From: JAIBJN01 sp035762005
Lineage (GTDB): Bacteria; Actinomycetota; Thermoleophilia; Gaiellales; Gaiellaceae
DNA: 64,000 bases
NCBI GenBank assembly: GCA_035762005.1
Contig: DASTQA010000039.1
Span: 62,001-126,000 of the forward strand
Direction: 5' to 3'
A program made the translations under genes and the position numbers. The notes under the pieces were generated by a model, which saw only the letters and a program-made list of their open reading frames with translations, did no database searches and was not told the DNA's origin. Every line of letters begins with the position of its first letter. Positions within the stretch are counted from its first letter, which is position 1. Below are positions 8,297 to 16,321 of the stretch, in pieces.

Positions 8297-8542
8297 CTAG
8301 AGCACCTCGATGAGCACGGCGACGAGGACGAGAATGCCGACGAGGAGCACGGCGGCGAGGAAGGCGCCGGGGTTCCAGACGAGGTCGTTGTCCTGGCGGT
8401 ACCGCGACTTGACGCGCCGCCCGTGCACGGCCGCCGGCTGGGCGGACGGGTCGGCGCGCGGTCGCCCGGCCGTGAGGGCCCAGGCGAACGCGAGGCCGGC
8501 GAGCGCCGCCGCGACGAACGCCAACGGCATCCACCAGCTCAC
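8297..8542 (-). CDS. Small two-helix membrane protein
   Basis: 81 residues, GTG start preceded by GAGGAGG, 4 nt after the hutI stop. Hydrophobic segments at residues 5-23 and 60-80 flank a basic, hydrophilic loop. Family not recognised. Its place directly behind hutI and in front of another two-helix protein suggests a small membrane pair expressed from the hutI transcript; a transport accessory role is possible but there is no sequence evidence for it. Confidence 0.6.
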   Translation of the reverse strand: MSWWMPLAFVAAALAGLAFAWALTAGRPRADPSAQPAAVHGRRVKSRYRQDNDLVWNPGAFLAAVLLVGILVLVAVLIEVL

Positions 8543-8546
8543 CTCC

Positions 8547-9767
8547 TCACCGCTCCCATGCGACCCGTCCCTCCTTCACGACCACGGCCACGTCCTCTCC
8601 ACCGAGATGGTAGGCGAGGTAGCGCCAGTCGGCGCCGAGGAGCGCGAGGTCGGCGGCGAAGCCCGGCTCGATGCGCCCCAGGCGATCGGCCCGGCCGAGG
8701 ACGTGCGCGGCGTTCACCGTGCAGGCGGCGAGCGCCTCCGCCGGTGAGAGGCGAAGCTGCGTGCAGGCGAGGGTCATGGCGACGGGCAGGCTCTCGCAGA
8801 ACGCGCTGCCCGGGTTGAAGTCGGTGGCGAGCGCGACGACCGCGCCCGCGTCCACGAGCGCCCGGGCGGGCGGCGGCGGGCGTCCGAGGTAGAGCGCGGC
8901 GACGGGAAGGAGGACCGCGGTCACGTCGCTTCCGGCCAGCCGCCGGACGCCGTCCGCGCCGGTGGCCTCGAGGTGGTCGACGCTGCGGGCGCCGAGCTCC
9001 ACCGCGAGCGCGACGCCGCCCGCCTCGGTGAACTGGTCCGCGTGGAGACGGAGGGCGAGGCCGGCGTCGCGGCAGGCCTCGAGGTAGCGTCTGGCCGCCG
9101 CCGCGTCGAACGCGCCGCGCTCGACGAACACGTCGGCCGCCTCGGCGAGGGCGGCGGCCTCCGGGAGCACCTCGGCGAGCGCGAAGTCGAGGTAGCGGGC
9201 GGCGTCCTCGAACTCGGGAGGGACCGCGTGAGCGCCGAGCCACGTCGGCACGCCGCCGGCCGCCCGGACCGCGCGAAGCTGCGCCAGCTCGGTCTCGCGG
9301 TCGAGCCCGTAGCCAGACTTGCCCTCGAAGGTCGTCGTGCCGTGCGCGAGCATCCGGCGCGCGTGGAGCCGCGTCGCCTCCGCGAGGCGCTCGGCGCCGG
9401 CCGCGCGGGTCGCGCGCACCGTGGCGAGGATCCCGCCGCCCGCGGCATGCAGCTCCTCGTAGGAGGCACCCGCGGCGCGAAGCTCGAACTCGGCCGCGCG
9501 ATCGCCGGCGAAGCAGGCGTGCGTGTGGCAGTCCACGAGGCCCGGGACGGCGCTGAGCCCGCGGCCGTCGAGCTCGAGCACGTCGGCGGGAAGGGCGTCC
9601 GCCCGGAGCCCGCCCATGGGCCCGACGGCCGAGATGCGGCCCTCCGCGCAGAGGACGTAGCCGCGCTCGACGACCTCGAGCTCCCCGAGCGCGCGCCCGC
9701 GCAGCGGCGCCGCACGTCCCGCCGGGGAGACGATCCGGTCGAGATCCCGCACGAGTAGGGCCGGCAT
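8547..9767 (-). CDS. hutI: Imidazolonepropionase
   Basis: 406 residues, the family's length. HutI hydrolyses 4-imidazolone-5-propanoate to N-formimidoyl-L-glutamate, the third step of histidine breakdown. Amidohydrolase features: the metal motif VDCHTHACFAG (near 75-85), the substrate loop ATRAAGAERL, the GKSGYGLD motif, LHADQF, and the late Asp in ATDFNPGSAF. The start chosen is the ATG at 9767, which lies 8 nt after TAGCGT and begins the conserved part; a much longer open frame upstream is a shadow. It is separated from hutU by 83 bp and appears to have its own promoter. Confidence 0.95.
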   Translation of the reverse strand: MPALLVRDLDRIVSPAGRAAPLRGRALGELEVVERGYVLCAEGRISAVGPMGGLRADALPADVLELDGRGLSAVPGLVDCHTHACFAGDRAAEFELRAAGASYEELHAAGGGILATVRATRAAGAERLAEATRLHARRMLAHGTTTFEGKSGYGLDRETELAQLRAVRAAGGVPTWLGAHAVPPEFEDAARYLDFALAEVLPEAAALAEAADVFVERGAFDAAAARRYLEACRDAGLALRLHADQFTEAGGVALAVELGARSVDHLEATGADGVRRLAGSDVTAVLLPVAALYLGRPPPPARALVDAGAVVALATDFNPGSAFCESLPVAMTLACTQLRLSPAEALAACTVNAAHVLGRADRLGRIEPGFAADLALLGADWRYLAYHLGGEDVAVVVKEGRVAWER

Positions 9768-9775
9768 GGCGGGCA

Positions 9776-9781
9776 ACGCTA
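9776..9781 (-). promoter_or_regulatory. -10 element for hutI
   Basis: TAGCGT on the minus strand, 8 nt before the hutI ATG. This suggests hutI can be transcribed apart from hutH-hutU. Confidence 0.4.
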
Positions 9782-9850
9782 CTCCACCCGCCCGGCGCGG
9801 ACGAGCGACGGTGCGCCCCCGGAACGGCGCCGCGCACCGCGGGCGTCGGG

Positions 9851-11554
9851 CTACGAGGGCGCGGCCGGGAGGCGGAGCCCGTGCTCGCGGGCCGAGGCGA
9901 GCGCGTCCTCGTACCCGGCGTCGGCGTGGCGCAGGACGCCCGTGCCGGGGTCGGTCGTGAGCACGCGCTCGAGGCGCTCCGCCGCGTCGTCGGTGCCGTC
10001 CGCGAGGACGACCATGCCCGCGTGGATCGAGTTGCCGATGCCGACGCCGCCGCCGTGGTGCACGCTCACCCAGGTCGCGCCCGCGGCGGTGTTGAGCAGG
10101 GCGTTCAGGATCGGCCAGTCGGCGATCGCGTCCGAGCCGTCCCGCATCGCCTCGGTCTCGCGGTAGGGGGACGCGACCGAGCCGGCGTCGAGGTGGTCGC
10201 GGCCGATCACGACGGGAGCGGTCACCTCGCCGCTCCGGACGAGGTCGTTGATCGCGAGGCCGGCCCGGGCACGGTCGCCGTAGCCGAGCCAGCAAATGCG
10301 GGCGGGCAGGCCCTGGAAGGCGACCCTCTCGGGCGCCAGGTCGAGCCAGCGCTGGAGGAGCGCGTCCTCCGGGAAGAGCCGTCGCAGCATCCCGTCGATC
10401 GCCGCGATGTCGCCCGGGTCGCCCGAGAGCGCCGCCCAGCGGAAGGGCCCGACGCCCCGGCAGAAGAGCGGCCGGATGTAGGCAGGGACGAAGCCCGGGT
10501 ATGCGAACGCGTCCTCGAGCCCCGCCCCGTGCGCCTCTCCCCGGAGGTTGTTCCCGTAGTCGAAGACGTAGCTGCCCGCCCGGACGAACTTGAGCATGCC
10601 CTCCACGTGGCGGACGATCGACTCGGACGCGCGCCGGAGGTACTCGCGCGGGTCGCTCGCGCGCAGCTCCGCGGCCTCGTCGACGGAGAGCCCGAGGGGC
10701 ACGTAGCCGTTGAGCGGGTCGTGGGCGGCGGTCTGGTCGGTGACGATGTCGAAGCGCTCGCCGCGGCGCGCGAGCTCCGGGACGACGTCGGCCGCGTTCC
10801 CGAGCAGCCCGACCGAGAGGGCGCGGCCCTCGGCCGCCGCGGTCCGCACGCGGGCGACCGCGTCCTCGAGGGAGTCAGAGCTCTCGTCGAGGTAGCGCGT
10901 CGCGAGCCGGCGCTCGATCCGGCTCGGGTCGACCTCGACGCAGAGGATGGCCGCGCCCGCCATCGTGGCGGCGAGCGGCTGGGCCCCGCCCATGCCGCCG
11001 AGACCCGCGGTGAGGATCGTCCGCCCGCTCAGGTCGGCGGCACCGAAGTGGGTCTCGGCCGCGGCGGCGAACGTCTGGTACGTGCCCTGGAGGATCCCCT
11101 GCGTGCCGATGTAGATCCAGCTTCCCGCCGTCATCTGCCCGAACATCGTCAGGCCGAGCGCCTCCAGGCGGCGGAACTCGTCCCAGGTCGCCCAGCGGGG
11201 GACGAGGAGCGCGTTCGCGATCAGGACGCGCGGCGCGGCGGGATGCGTCCCGAAGACGCCGACGGGCTTGCCGCTCTGGACGAGGAGCGTCTCGTCCTCC
11301 CCGAGCTCGAGGAGCGCCGCGACGAGCGCGCGCAGCGCCTCCGGGTTCCTCGCCGCCTTGCCCGTGCCGCCGTACACGACGAGCTGCTCGGGGTGCTCGG
11401 CGACCTCCGGGTCGAGGTTGTTCAGGAGCATCCGCAGGGGCGCCTCCGTCTGCCACGAGCGCGCGTTCAGCTCGCGGCCGCGCGGCGCTCGGATCGCCGA
11501 CAGGTCCCCGCAGAGCTCGTCGACCCGGCGCCCGAGGGCGACGAGGCCGCTCAC
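9851..11554 (-). CDS. hutU: Urocanate hydratase
   Basis: 567 residues, near the family norm of about 555. Urocanase converts urocanate to 4-imidazolone-5-propanoate with tightly bound NAD+. Family blocks seen: YGGTGKAARN, MTAGSWIYIGTQGILQGTY, the NAD-site stretch TAGLGGMGGAQP, YVFDYGNNLR, and GLPARICWLGYGDR, which contains the active-site cysteine region. GTG at 11554 overlaps the hutH stop (GTGA), so the two are translationally coupled. The large extension of this frame further upstream is a shadow of hutH. Confidence 0.96.
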   Translation of the reverse strand: MSGLVALGRRVDELCGDLSAIRAPRGRELNARSWQTEAPLRMLLNNLDPEVAEHPEQLVVYGGTGKAARNPEALRALVAALLELGEDETLLVQSGKPVGVFGTHPAAPRVLIANALLVPRWATWDEFRRLEALGLTMFGQMTAGSWIYIGTQGILQGTYQTFAAAAETHFGAADLSGRTILTAGLGGMGGAQPLAATMAGAAILCVEVDPSRIERRLATRYLDESSDSLEDAVARVRTAAAEGRALSVGLLGNAADVVPELARRGERFDIVTDQTAAHDPLNGYVPLGLSVDEAAELRASDPREYLRRASESIVRHVEGMLKFVRAGSYVFDYGNNLRGEAHGAGLEDAFAYPGFVPAYIRPLFCRGVGPFRWAALSGDPGDIAAIDGMLRRLFPEDALLQRWLDLAPERVAFQGLPARICWLGYGDRARAGLAINDLVRSGEVTAPVVIGRDHLDAGSVASPYRETEAMRDGSDAIADWPILNALLNTAAGATWVSVHHGGGVGIGNSIHAGMVVLADGTDDAAERLERVLTTDPGTGVLRHADAGYEDALASAREHGLRLPAAPS

Positions 11555-13098
11555 GCGAGCGCCCCCACCTCGTCCTCGACCGCCCGGACCAGGTCGCCGC
11601 TCGCGATCGCGCGCGCCACCGACTCGATGTCCTCGGCGAGCGGCCGGTCCTCCACGAGCGTCGGCGAGAGCGAGCGGACGAACTCGTGCGCGGCGCGCAC
11701 CCCCCGGCCCGGCTCGAGCGGCGCGAGGAACTCGACTCCCTGCGCGCCGGCGAGGAGCTCGATGGCCAGGGCCCGCTCGGAGTTCGCCAGCACCTGGCGG
11801 CATTTGAGGGCGGACGCGTTGCCCATGGAGACGTGGTCCTCCTGCCCCGCGCTCGTCGGGATCGAGTCGACCCCGGCGGGATGGCACAGCACCTTGTTCT
11901 CGCTCACGAGGGATGCGGCCACGTACTGGGGGATCATGAAGCCGGAGTTGAGGCCGCCGTCGTGGGTCAGGAACGCGGGGAGCCCGTCCGAGAGCGAGGG
12001 GTTCGTGAGCCGCTCGACGCGCCGCTCCGAGATCGAGGCGAGCTCCGCGAGCGCCATCGCCGCGGCGTCGAGGGCGAACGCGAGCGGCTGCCCGTGGAAG
12101 TTGCCGTTCGAGAGGAGCTCGCCGTCGTCGACGAAGACGAGCGGGTTGTCGGTGGCGGCGTTCAGCTCGACGGCGACCGTCGCCTCCGCGTACGCGAGGA
12201 GGTCCCGGCTCGCGCCGTGCACCTGCGGCGCGCAGCGGAGCGAGTACGCGTCCTGCACCTTGTCGCACCAGCGGTGCGACTCCATGACGGCCGAGCCCTC
12301 GACGAGCCGGAGGACGTTCGCGGCGGCCGCCTTCTGCCCGGGCAGCGGTCGCAGCTCGTGGATCTGCGGCAGGAAGCTCGCGCGCGACCCCTGGAGGGCC
12401 TCGAGCGAGAGCGCGCAGGCGATGTCCGCCGCCCGTACGAGCCGGCCCGCGCGGACGAGGGCGAGGGCGCCGACGGCCGCCATGAACTGTGTCCCGTTGA
12501 TGAGCGCGAGGCCCTCCTTCACGCGCAGGACGACCGGCTCGAGGCCGGCCCGCGCGAGCCCCTCCGCCCCGCCGAGCGTCTCGCCCTCGACCGTGACGCT
12601 GCCCTCGCCCACGAGCGGGAGAGCCAGGTGGGCGAGCGGCGCCAGGTCGCCCGAGGCGCCGACGGAACCCCGGCTCGGGACGACGGGCGTCACGCCCCTG
12701 TTGAGGCAGGCGAGGAGGAGCTCGACGGTCTCGGGCCGCGCGCCCGAGTACCCCTTCGCCAGCGTGTTCGCGCGCAGGAGCATGGCGGCGCGGACGACCT
12801 CCGCAGGGTAGGGCTCCCCCACCCCGCACGCGTGGCTCCGCAGGAGGCGGAGCTGCAGCTCTTCGGCGAGCTCCGGCGGGATCGTCTTCGTGACGAAGCG
12901 ACCGAAGCCCGTGTTGATCCCGTACGTGTGCTCGCCGGAGCTCGCGGCAGCGGCCCGCTCGACGAGCTCGCGCGCCCGCGCGAGCTTCTCACGCCCCTCG
13001 GGAGCGAGGTCGGCGTTCGCGCCCTCGACCGCGACCGCCCAGACGTCCGCGTGCGTCAGGTCGTCGCCGGTGAGCGCGACGGACGACGTGGTCTCCAT
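11551..13098 (-). CDS. hutH: Histidine ammonia-lyase
   Basis: 515 residues. Deaminates L-histidine to urocanate, the entry step of the pathway. The Ala-Ser-Gly triad that cyclises to the MIO cofactor is at 148-150 (GSVGASGDLAPLAH); the family tyrosine loop is THLYGINTGFG-like (HTYGINTGFG, 57-66), and the substrate-site blocks NGTQFM and QDAYSLRC are present. The ATG lies 7 nt behind a TACACT hexamer without a Shine-Dalgarno site, predicting a leaderless transcript. hutH is first in the hutH-hutU pair. Confidence 0.97.
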   Translation of the reverse strand: METTSSVALTGDDLTHADVWAVAVEGANADLAPEGREKLARARELVERAAAASSGEHTYGINTGFGRFVTKTIPPELAEELQLRLLRSHACGVGEPYPAEVVRAAMLLRANTLAKGYSGARPETVELLLACLNRGVTPVVPSRGSVGASGDLAPLAHLALPLVGEGSVTVEGETLGGAEGLARAGLEPVVLRVKEGLALINGTQFMAAVGALALVRAGRLVRAADIACALSLEALQGSRASFLPQIHELRPLPGQKAAAANVLRLVEGSAVMESHRWCDKVQDAYSLRCAPQVHGASRDLLAYAEATVAVELNAATDNPLVFVDDGELLSNGNFHGQPLAFALDAAAMALAELASISERRVERLTNPSLSDGLPAFLTHDGGLNSGFMIPQYVAASLVSENKVLCHPAGVDSIPTSAGQEDHVSMGNASALKCRQVLANSERALAIELLAGAQGVEFLAPLEPGRGVRAAHEFVRSLSPTLVEDRPLAEDIESVARAIASGDLVRAVEDEVGALA

Positions 13099-13105
13099 GG
13101 CGCCA

Positions 13106-13111
13106 AGTGTA
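13106..13111 (-). promoter_or_regulatory. -10 element for hutH-hutU
   Basis: TACACT on the minus strand ends 7 nt before the hutH ATG. No inverted repeat typical of a HutC-type operator stands out in the 70 bp upstream. Confidence 0.5.
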
Positions 13112-13167
13112 GGAGCAGCGGGCTGCGACGGGCCGCGAGCGGGACGGCGCGCCCGCGGTCGGCCGGG

Positions 13168-13794
13168 CTAGAGGCAGTCGACGCGGACGAACCGGATGGA
13201 CGCGGACGCCGGCTCCTCGCCGACTTCGCCGCTGAACTCGAGCGGGAGCGGCTCGCGCTGCGGCACCTCGGCCCCCTCGCCGGTCGCCCAGATGCTCTCC
13301 CAGCGCCCCCTGCCGACGGCCCGTCCCTCCCCGTCGAAGAAGCGACCGGCGAGCTCGACGTAGCCGACGAGGCAGTCGGCGCCGCCGAGGTAGCGGAACG
13401 CACCGGTCACCGTCGCCCGGCCGAACTCGGGCACGATCTCGGCGTCCTCGATCGCGAACCAGTCCGCCCAGCCCCCGAAGTCGATCTCGATCGCCCCGGG
13501 CGGAGGAGCCGTCCGCGGCGCCGCCTGCCCGCCGCCCGGCTCCGCGCTCGTCGTGCCGGAGCCTTCCTCGCCCGCCGTCGCCGTCCGGTCCCCATCGACG
13601 GCCTCGCCGCTTTCCTCCGCCCCCGTCGCGATGTCGGGGTCCGCCTGAGCGCCCGTCGACGCGGGCGGCACGCCCGTTGCGGCCGCCGGCACGTCGTCGT
13701 CGCTCCCGGCGAGCGCGGAGACGAGGGCGAAGCCCGTGAGGAAGAACGCCGGCACGAGTGCGACGACGGTCCACCGCGATCGCAACCTCCCCAT
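13168..13794 (-). CDS. Secreted or membrane-anchored protein with disordered linker
   Basis: 208 residues; ATG behind a clear GAGAGGAGGG site. One hydrophobic segment (residues 9-29) acts as signal peptide or anchor, followed by about 75 residues of low-complexity Ala/Gly/Thr/Glu and then a beta-rich domain of about 100 residues with two cysteines (ADCLVGYVELAG and the C-terminal RVDCL) that could form a disulfide. The C-terminal part resembles FxLYD-type extracellular domains, only by general pattern. Not part of the hut pathway as far as can be told. Confidence 0.55.
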   Translation of the reverse strand: MGRLRSRWTVVALVPAFFLTGFALVSALAGSDDDVPAAATGVPPASTGAQADPDIATGAEESGEAVDGDRTATAGEEGSGTTSAEPGGGQAAPRTAPPPGAIEIDFGGWADWFAIEDAEIVPEFGRATVTGAFRYLGGADCLVGYVELAGRFFDGEGRAVGRGRWESIWATGEGAEVPQREPLPLEFSGEVGEEPASASIRFVRVDCL

Positions 13795-13843
13795 CGCCCT
13801 CCTCTCGTCGCCCTTCCCGCCGAACGAGGCCCTGGAGCGAAGC

Positions 13844-14269
13844 CTAGCCCGAGGGCGCCCAGGGGCCGACGCCGCCGACCCGCTCCACCTCGACCCGCAG
13901 CCGCCAGCCGGGCGGCGGATCGGGCATCGGCGGGAAGGCCGCGTCCGGGCCGATGTACGTGTGGGCGAGCCGCTGGAGGAGCTCGGGCGCGCCGCCCTCC
14001 TCCACCGTCGCCCGCCCGTGCAGCACGAGGTACTCGTGCAGGCCGAGCGCGTTCACGGTGGGCGTCTCGAGCGAGAGCGCGACGCGCGGGTCGCGCCGGA
14101 CGTTCCTGAGCTTCTGCTGGTCGCGCAGGTGCCCGGAGACGACGTCGTCGCCGTCGAGGCCGACCCAGACGATCGTCACCTGCGGGCTGCCGTCGCCGTT
14201 GAGCGTCACGAGGTGCGCGAGCGCGCTCGACTCGAGGACTGCGCGTGCGCTCGCGGGCAGGACGGACAT
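13844..14269 (-). CDS. PPOX-class (split-barrel) F420- or flavin-dependent oxidoreductase
   Basis: 141 residues. The split beta-barrel pattern of the pyridoxamine-phosphate-oxidase-like family: LAHLVTLNGDGSPQVTIVWVG at the N-terminus (written in part), then QQKLRNVRRDPRVALSLE, then LHGRATVEEGG. Members of this subgroup in actinobacteria commonly use coenzyme F420 to reduce small molecules. ATG at 14269 is preferred because the family starts there; a GTG 12 nt upstream is possible. It lies just downstream of the aminopeptidase gene on the same strand. Confidence 0.8.
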   Translation of the reverse strand: MSVLPASARAVLESSALAHLVTLNGDGSPQVTIVWVGLDGDDVVSGHLRDQQKLRNVRRDPRVALSLETPTVNALGLHEYLVLHGRATVEEGGAPELLQRLAHTYIGPDAAFPPMPDPPPGWRLRVEVERVGGVGPWAPSG

Positions 14270-14282
14270 CGGGCCGCCCACT

Positions 14283-15284
14283 CTAGCCCGTCGCCGATCC
14301 CTCCCCCGGCGGGAGCGCGGGCTTGAACCGGTCCGTCGCCCGCACCAGCTCCCGATCGAGGCTCGCAGTCGTCTCGTGGCCGGCGTCGTCGACGACGACG
14401 AGCCCGGCGCGCGGCCACGCGCGCTTCAGCTCCCACGCGTTCGCCAGGGGCGCCTGGAAGTCGAGCCGCCCGTGCACGAGGACGCCGGGGATGTCGGCCA
14501 GCGCGGACGCCCGGCGGAGGAGGATCCCGTCCTCCAGCCACGCGTCGTGGCGGACGAAGTGGGTCACGATCCGTGCGAAGGCGAGCGCGTAGGCGGGGTC
14601 GGCGAATCGCTCCGCCGGCCCGCGTCGCGGCGGCCACGCCGGCGTCGCCGACTCCCACGTGCACCAGGCTTCGGCGGCTCCCCGGCGAACGGCCGGATCC
14701 GGGTCGTTCAGGAGGCGGTGGCAGGCGTCGACGAGGTCGCGGTCGCCCTCGGCCACCGGCAGCGCGGCCCGCAGGCGCTCCCATTCAGCGGGGAAGAAGC
14801 GTGCCAGGCCGCCGCGGAAGGTCCAGGCGAATTCCGTGTGGCGCCCGGTCGTGACGCCGAAGAGGACCATCTCCGTCACCCGAGCGGGATGCGCCTCGGC
14901 GTAGGCGAGCGCCAGCGTGCTGCCCCACGACCCGCCGAGGACGAGCCAGCGGTCGACGTCCAGGTGCCGGCGCAGGCGCTCGATGTCGGCCACGAGGTGG
15001 GCGGTCGTGTTGGCGGCGAGGCCGGTCGCGGGATCGCTCGCGTGCGGCGTGCTCCGGCCGCAGTTGCGCTGGTCGAAGAGGACGAGCCGGTACGCGCGAG
15101 GATCGAAGAGGCCGCGAAACCAGGACGAGCAGCCCGAGCCCGGGCCGCCGTGGAGCACGACGGCCGGCTTGCCGCGCGGAGAGCCGCACGTCTCCCAGTA
15201 GACGGCGTCGCCGTCCCCCACCTCCAGCAGACCGCGGTCGTGCGGCTCGGTCTCGGGATAGAGGTTCGGCAGCGCCTCGTTCAT
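14283..15284 (-). CDS. pip: Prolyl aminopeptidase (proline iminopeptidase)
   Basis: 333 residues, family length about 315-330. Alpha/beta-hydrolase that removes N-terminal proline from peptides. Seen: the oxyanion HGGPGSGCSSWF, the FDQRNCGRS motif specific to this family, the nucleophile elbow GGSWGSTLALAYAE, and the late Asp/His pair in HGRLDFQAP and DDAGHE. The ATG has a GGAG-like site upstream. Together with the hut genes it fits amino-acid scavenging, but it is not clearly in one operon with them. Confidence 0.93.
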   Translation of the reverse strand: MNEALPNLYPETEPHDRGLLEVGDGDAVYWETCGSPRGKPAVVLHGGPGSGCSSWFRGLFDPRAYRLVLFDQRNCGRSTPHASDPATGLAANTTAHLVADIERLRRHLDVDRWLVLGGSWGSTLALAYAEAHPARVTEMVLFGVTTGRHTEFAWTFRGGLARFFPAEWERLRAALPVAEGDRDLVDACHRLLNDPDPAVRRGAAEAWCTWESATPAWPPRRGPAERFADPAYALAFARIVTHFVRHDAWLEDGILLRRASALADIPGVLVHGRLDFQAPLANAWELKRAWPRAGLVVVDDAGHETTASLDRELVRATDRFKPALPPGEGSATG

Positions 15285-15367
15285 GGAGCGGGACTCCCGC
15301 GCCGGCGACCGCGCCGGGCCGCGTCGTCGCGGGCCGGCTCCATCGTGCCGGGCCGACTCGGCGGTCG

Positions 15368-16255
15368 CTAGTCGTCGAGCAGCCGGAGCTCGAGCACGCG
15401 CGACGGGTCGAACCCGTCGATCCTGAGCACGGCGCCCGCCGCCTCCACCGCCGCGCCGGCCGGCATCAGCCCGACGAGCTCCGAGCCGGCGACCTCGATG
15501 CGCCGGGCCTCCGCCTCGGCCACGATGCGGGCGACGATCTCGTGGAGCGCCGAGGCCTGCCAGTCGGTCACGTTCATGCTCACCTGGACGAGGCCGGCGC
15601 TCGGGAGGTCGAGGCCGAGCGCGCGCACGCCGCGGAAGCCTCCGTCGCGCTCGCGCACGACGCGGGCGATGGCGCGAGCCGCCTCGACGTCGTCCGAGCG
15701 GAGGTTGACGTTGAAGGCGACGAGCGGGCGGCGGACACCCACGAGGACGCCGCCCGCGGTCGGGTGGAGGCGCGCCGGGCCGCGGTCCGGCCGGAGCTCG
15801 CCCGCGTCCATGCGCCGCTGGAGCTCCTCCGTCCCTCCGCGCCGGTAGAACGCGGGCTCGCGGAGATCCGCCGTGAGGCGGCCGTAGAGGAAGACGGGCA
15901 GCTCCAGCTCGGCGGCGACCCGCTCCGCGAGCGCGAGCGCCGCCGCCTCGGCGCCCGCCTCCGCCTCGGGAGCGAGCGGGACGAGCGGCACGACGTCGGC
16001 GGCGCCGATCCGGGGATGGGCGCCGACGTGGCGCCGCAGGTCGATCCGCTCCGCGGCGCAGCGGACGCCGGCGAGGAGCGACTCGACGAGCTCCTCCTCA
16101 CTCCCGACGAGGGTGAAGACCGAGCGGTGGTGGTCCGCGTCGGCGTGGATGTCGAGGAGCCTGGCCGGCGCCGAGAACGCCTCCCGCAGAGCTTCCAGGA
16201 CGGCCGGATCCCGCCCTTCCGAGACGTTGGGCACGGACTCGAGCGGGAGCGGCAC
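15368..16255 (-). CDS. ftcD: Glutamate formimidoyltransferase
   Basis: 295 residues, the single-domain form without the cyclodeaminase half. Transfers the formimino group of N-formimidoyl-L-glutamate to tetrahydrofolate, yielding glutamate. The start ESVPNVSEGRD is diagnostic; HVGAHPRIGAADVVP carries His80, which by alignment matches the catalytic His82 of the mammalian enzyme; the C-terminal block VSMNVTDWQ is present. It completes histidine degradation with hutH, hutU and hutI found 2-6 kb away on the same strand. GTG lies 6 nt after TAAGCT (16262-16267). Confidence 0.94.
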   Translation of the reverse strand: MPLPLESVPNVSEGRDPAVLEALREAFSAPARLLDIHADADHHRSVFTLVGSEEELVESLLAGVRCAAERIDLRRHVGAHPRIGAADVVPLVPLAPEAEAGAEAAALALAERVAAELELPVFLYGRLTADLREPAFYRRGGTEELQRRMDAGELRPDRGPARLHPTAGGVLVGVRRPLVAFNVNLRSDDVEAARAIARVVRERDGGFRGVRALGLDLPSAGLVQVSMNVTDWQASALHEIVARIVAEAEARRIEVAGSELVGLMPAGAAVEAAGAVLRIDGFDPSRVLELRLLDD

Positions 16256-16261
16256 GGGCGG

Positions 16262-16304
16262 AGCTTACGAGACGGCCGGAGCCCGGGATGGCCACGACTA
16301 CACT
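16262..16304. promoter_or_regulatory. Divergent -10 elements of ftcD and the ABC exporter operon
   Basis: TAAGCT at 16267-16262 on the minus strand precedes the ftcD GTG by 6 nt. TACACT at 16299-16304 on the plus strand precedes a TTG (16310) by 5 nt and the preferred GTG (16322) by 17 nt. No -35 is convincing. Confidence 0.4.
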
Positions 16305-16321
16305 CGGCGTTGAGTGTCCTA

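Noticed and set aside
9851..12829. 992-codon minus-strand frame as one protein
   Set aside because: First 425 codons are an out-of-frame reading of hutH; only the part from the GTG at 11554 is urocanate hydratase.
16310..16321. TTG start for ABC subunit 1
   Set aside because: Kept as an alternative only; it lies just 5 nt behind the -10, and the GTG at 16322 gives the usual subunit length.
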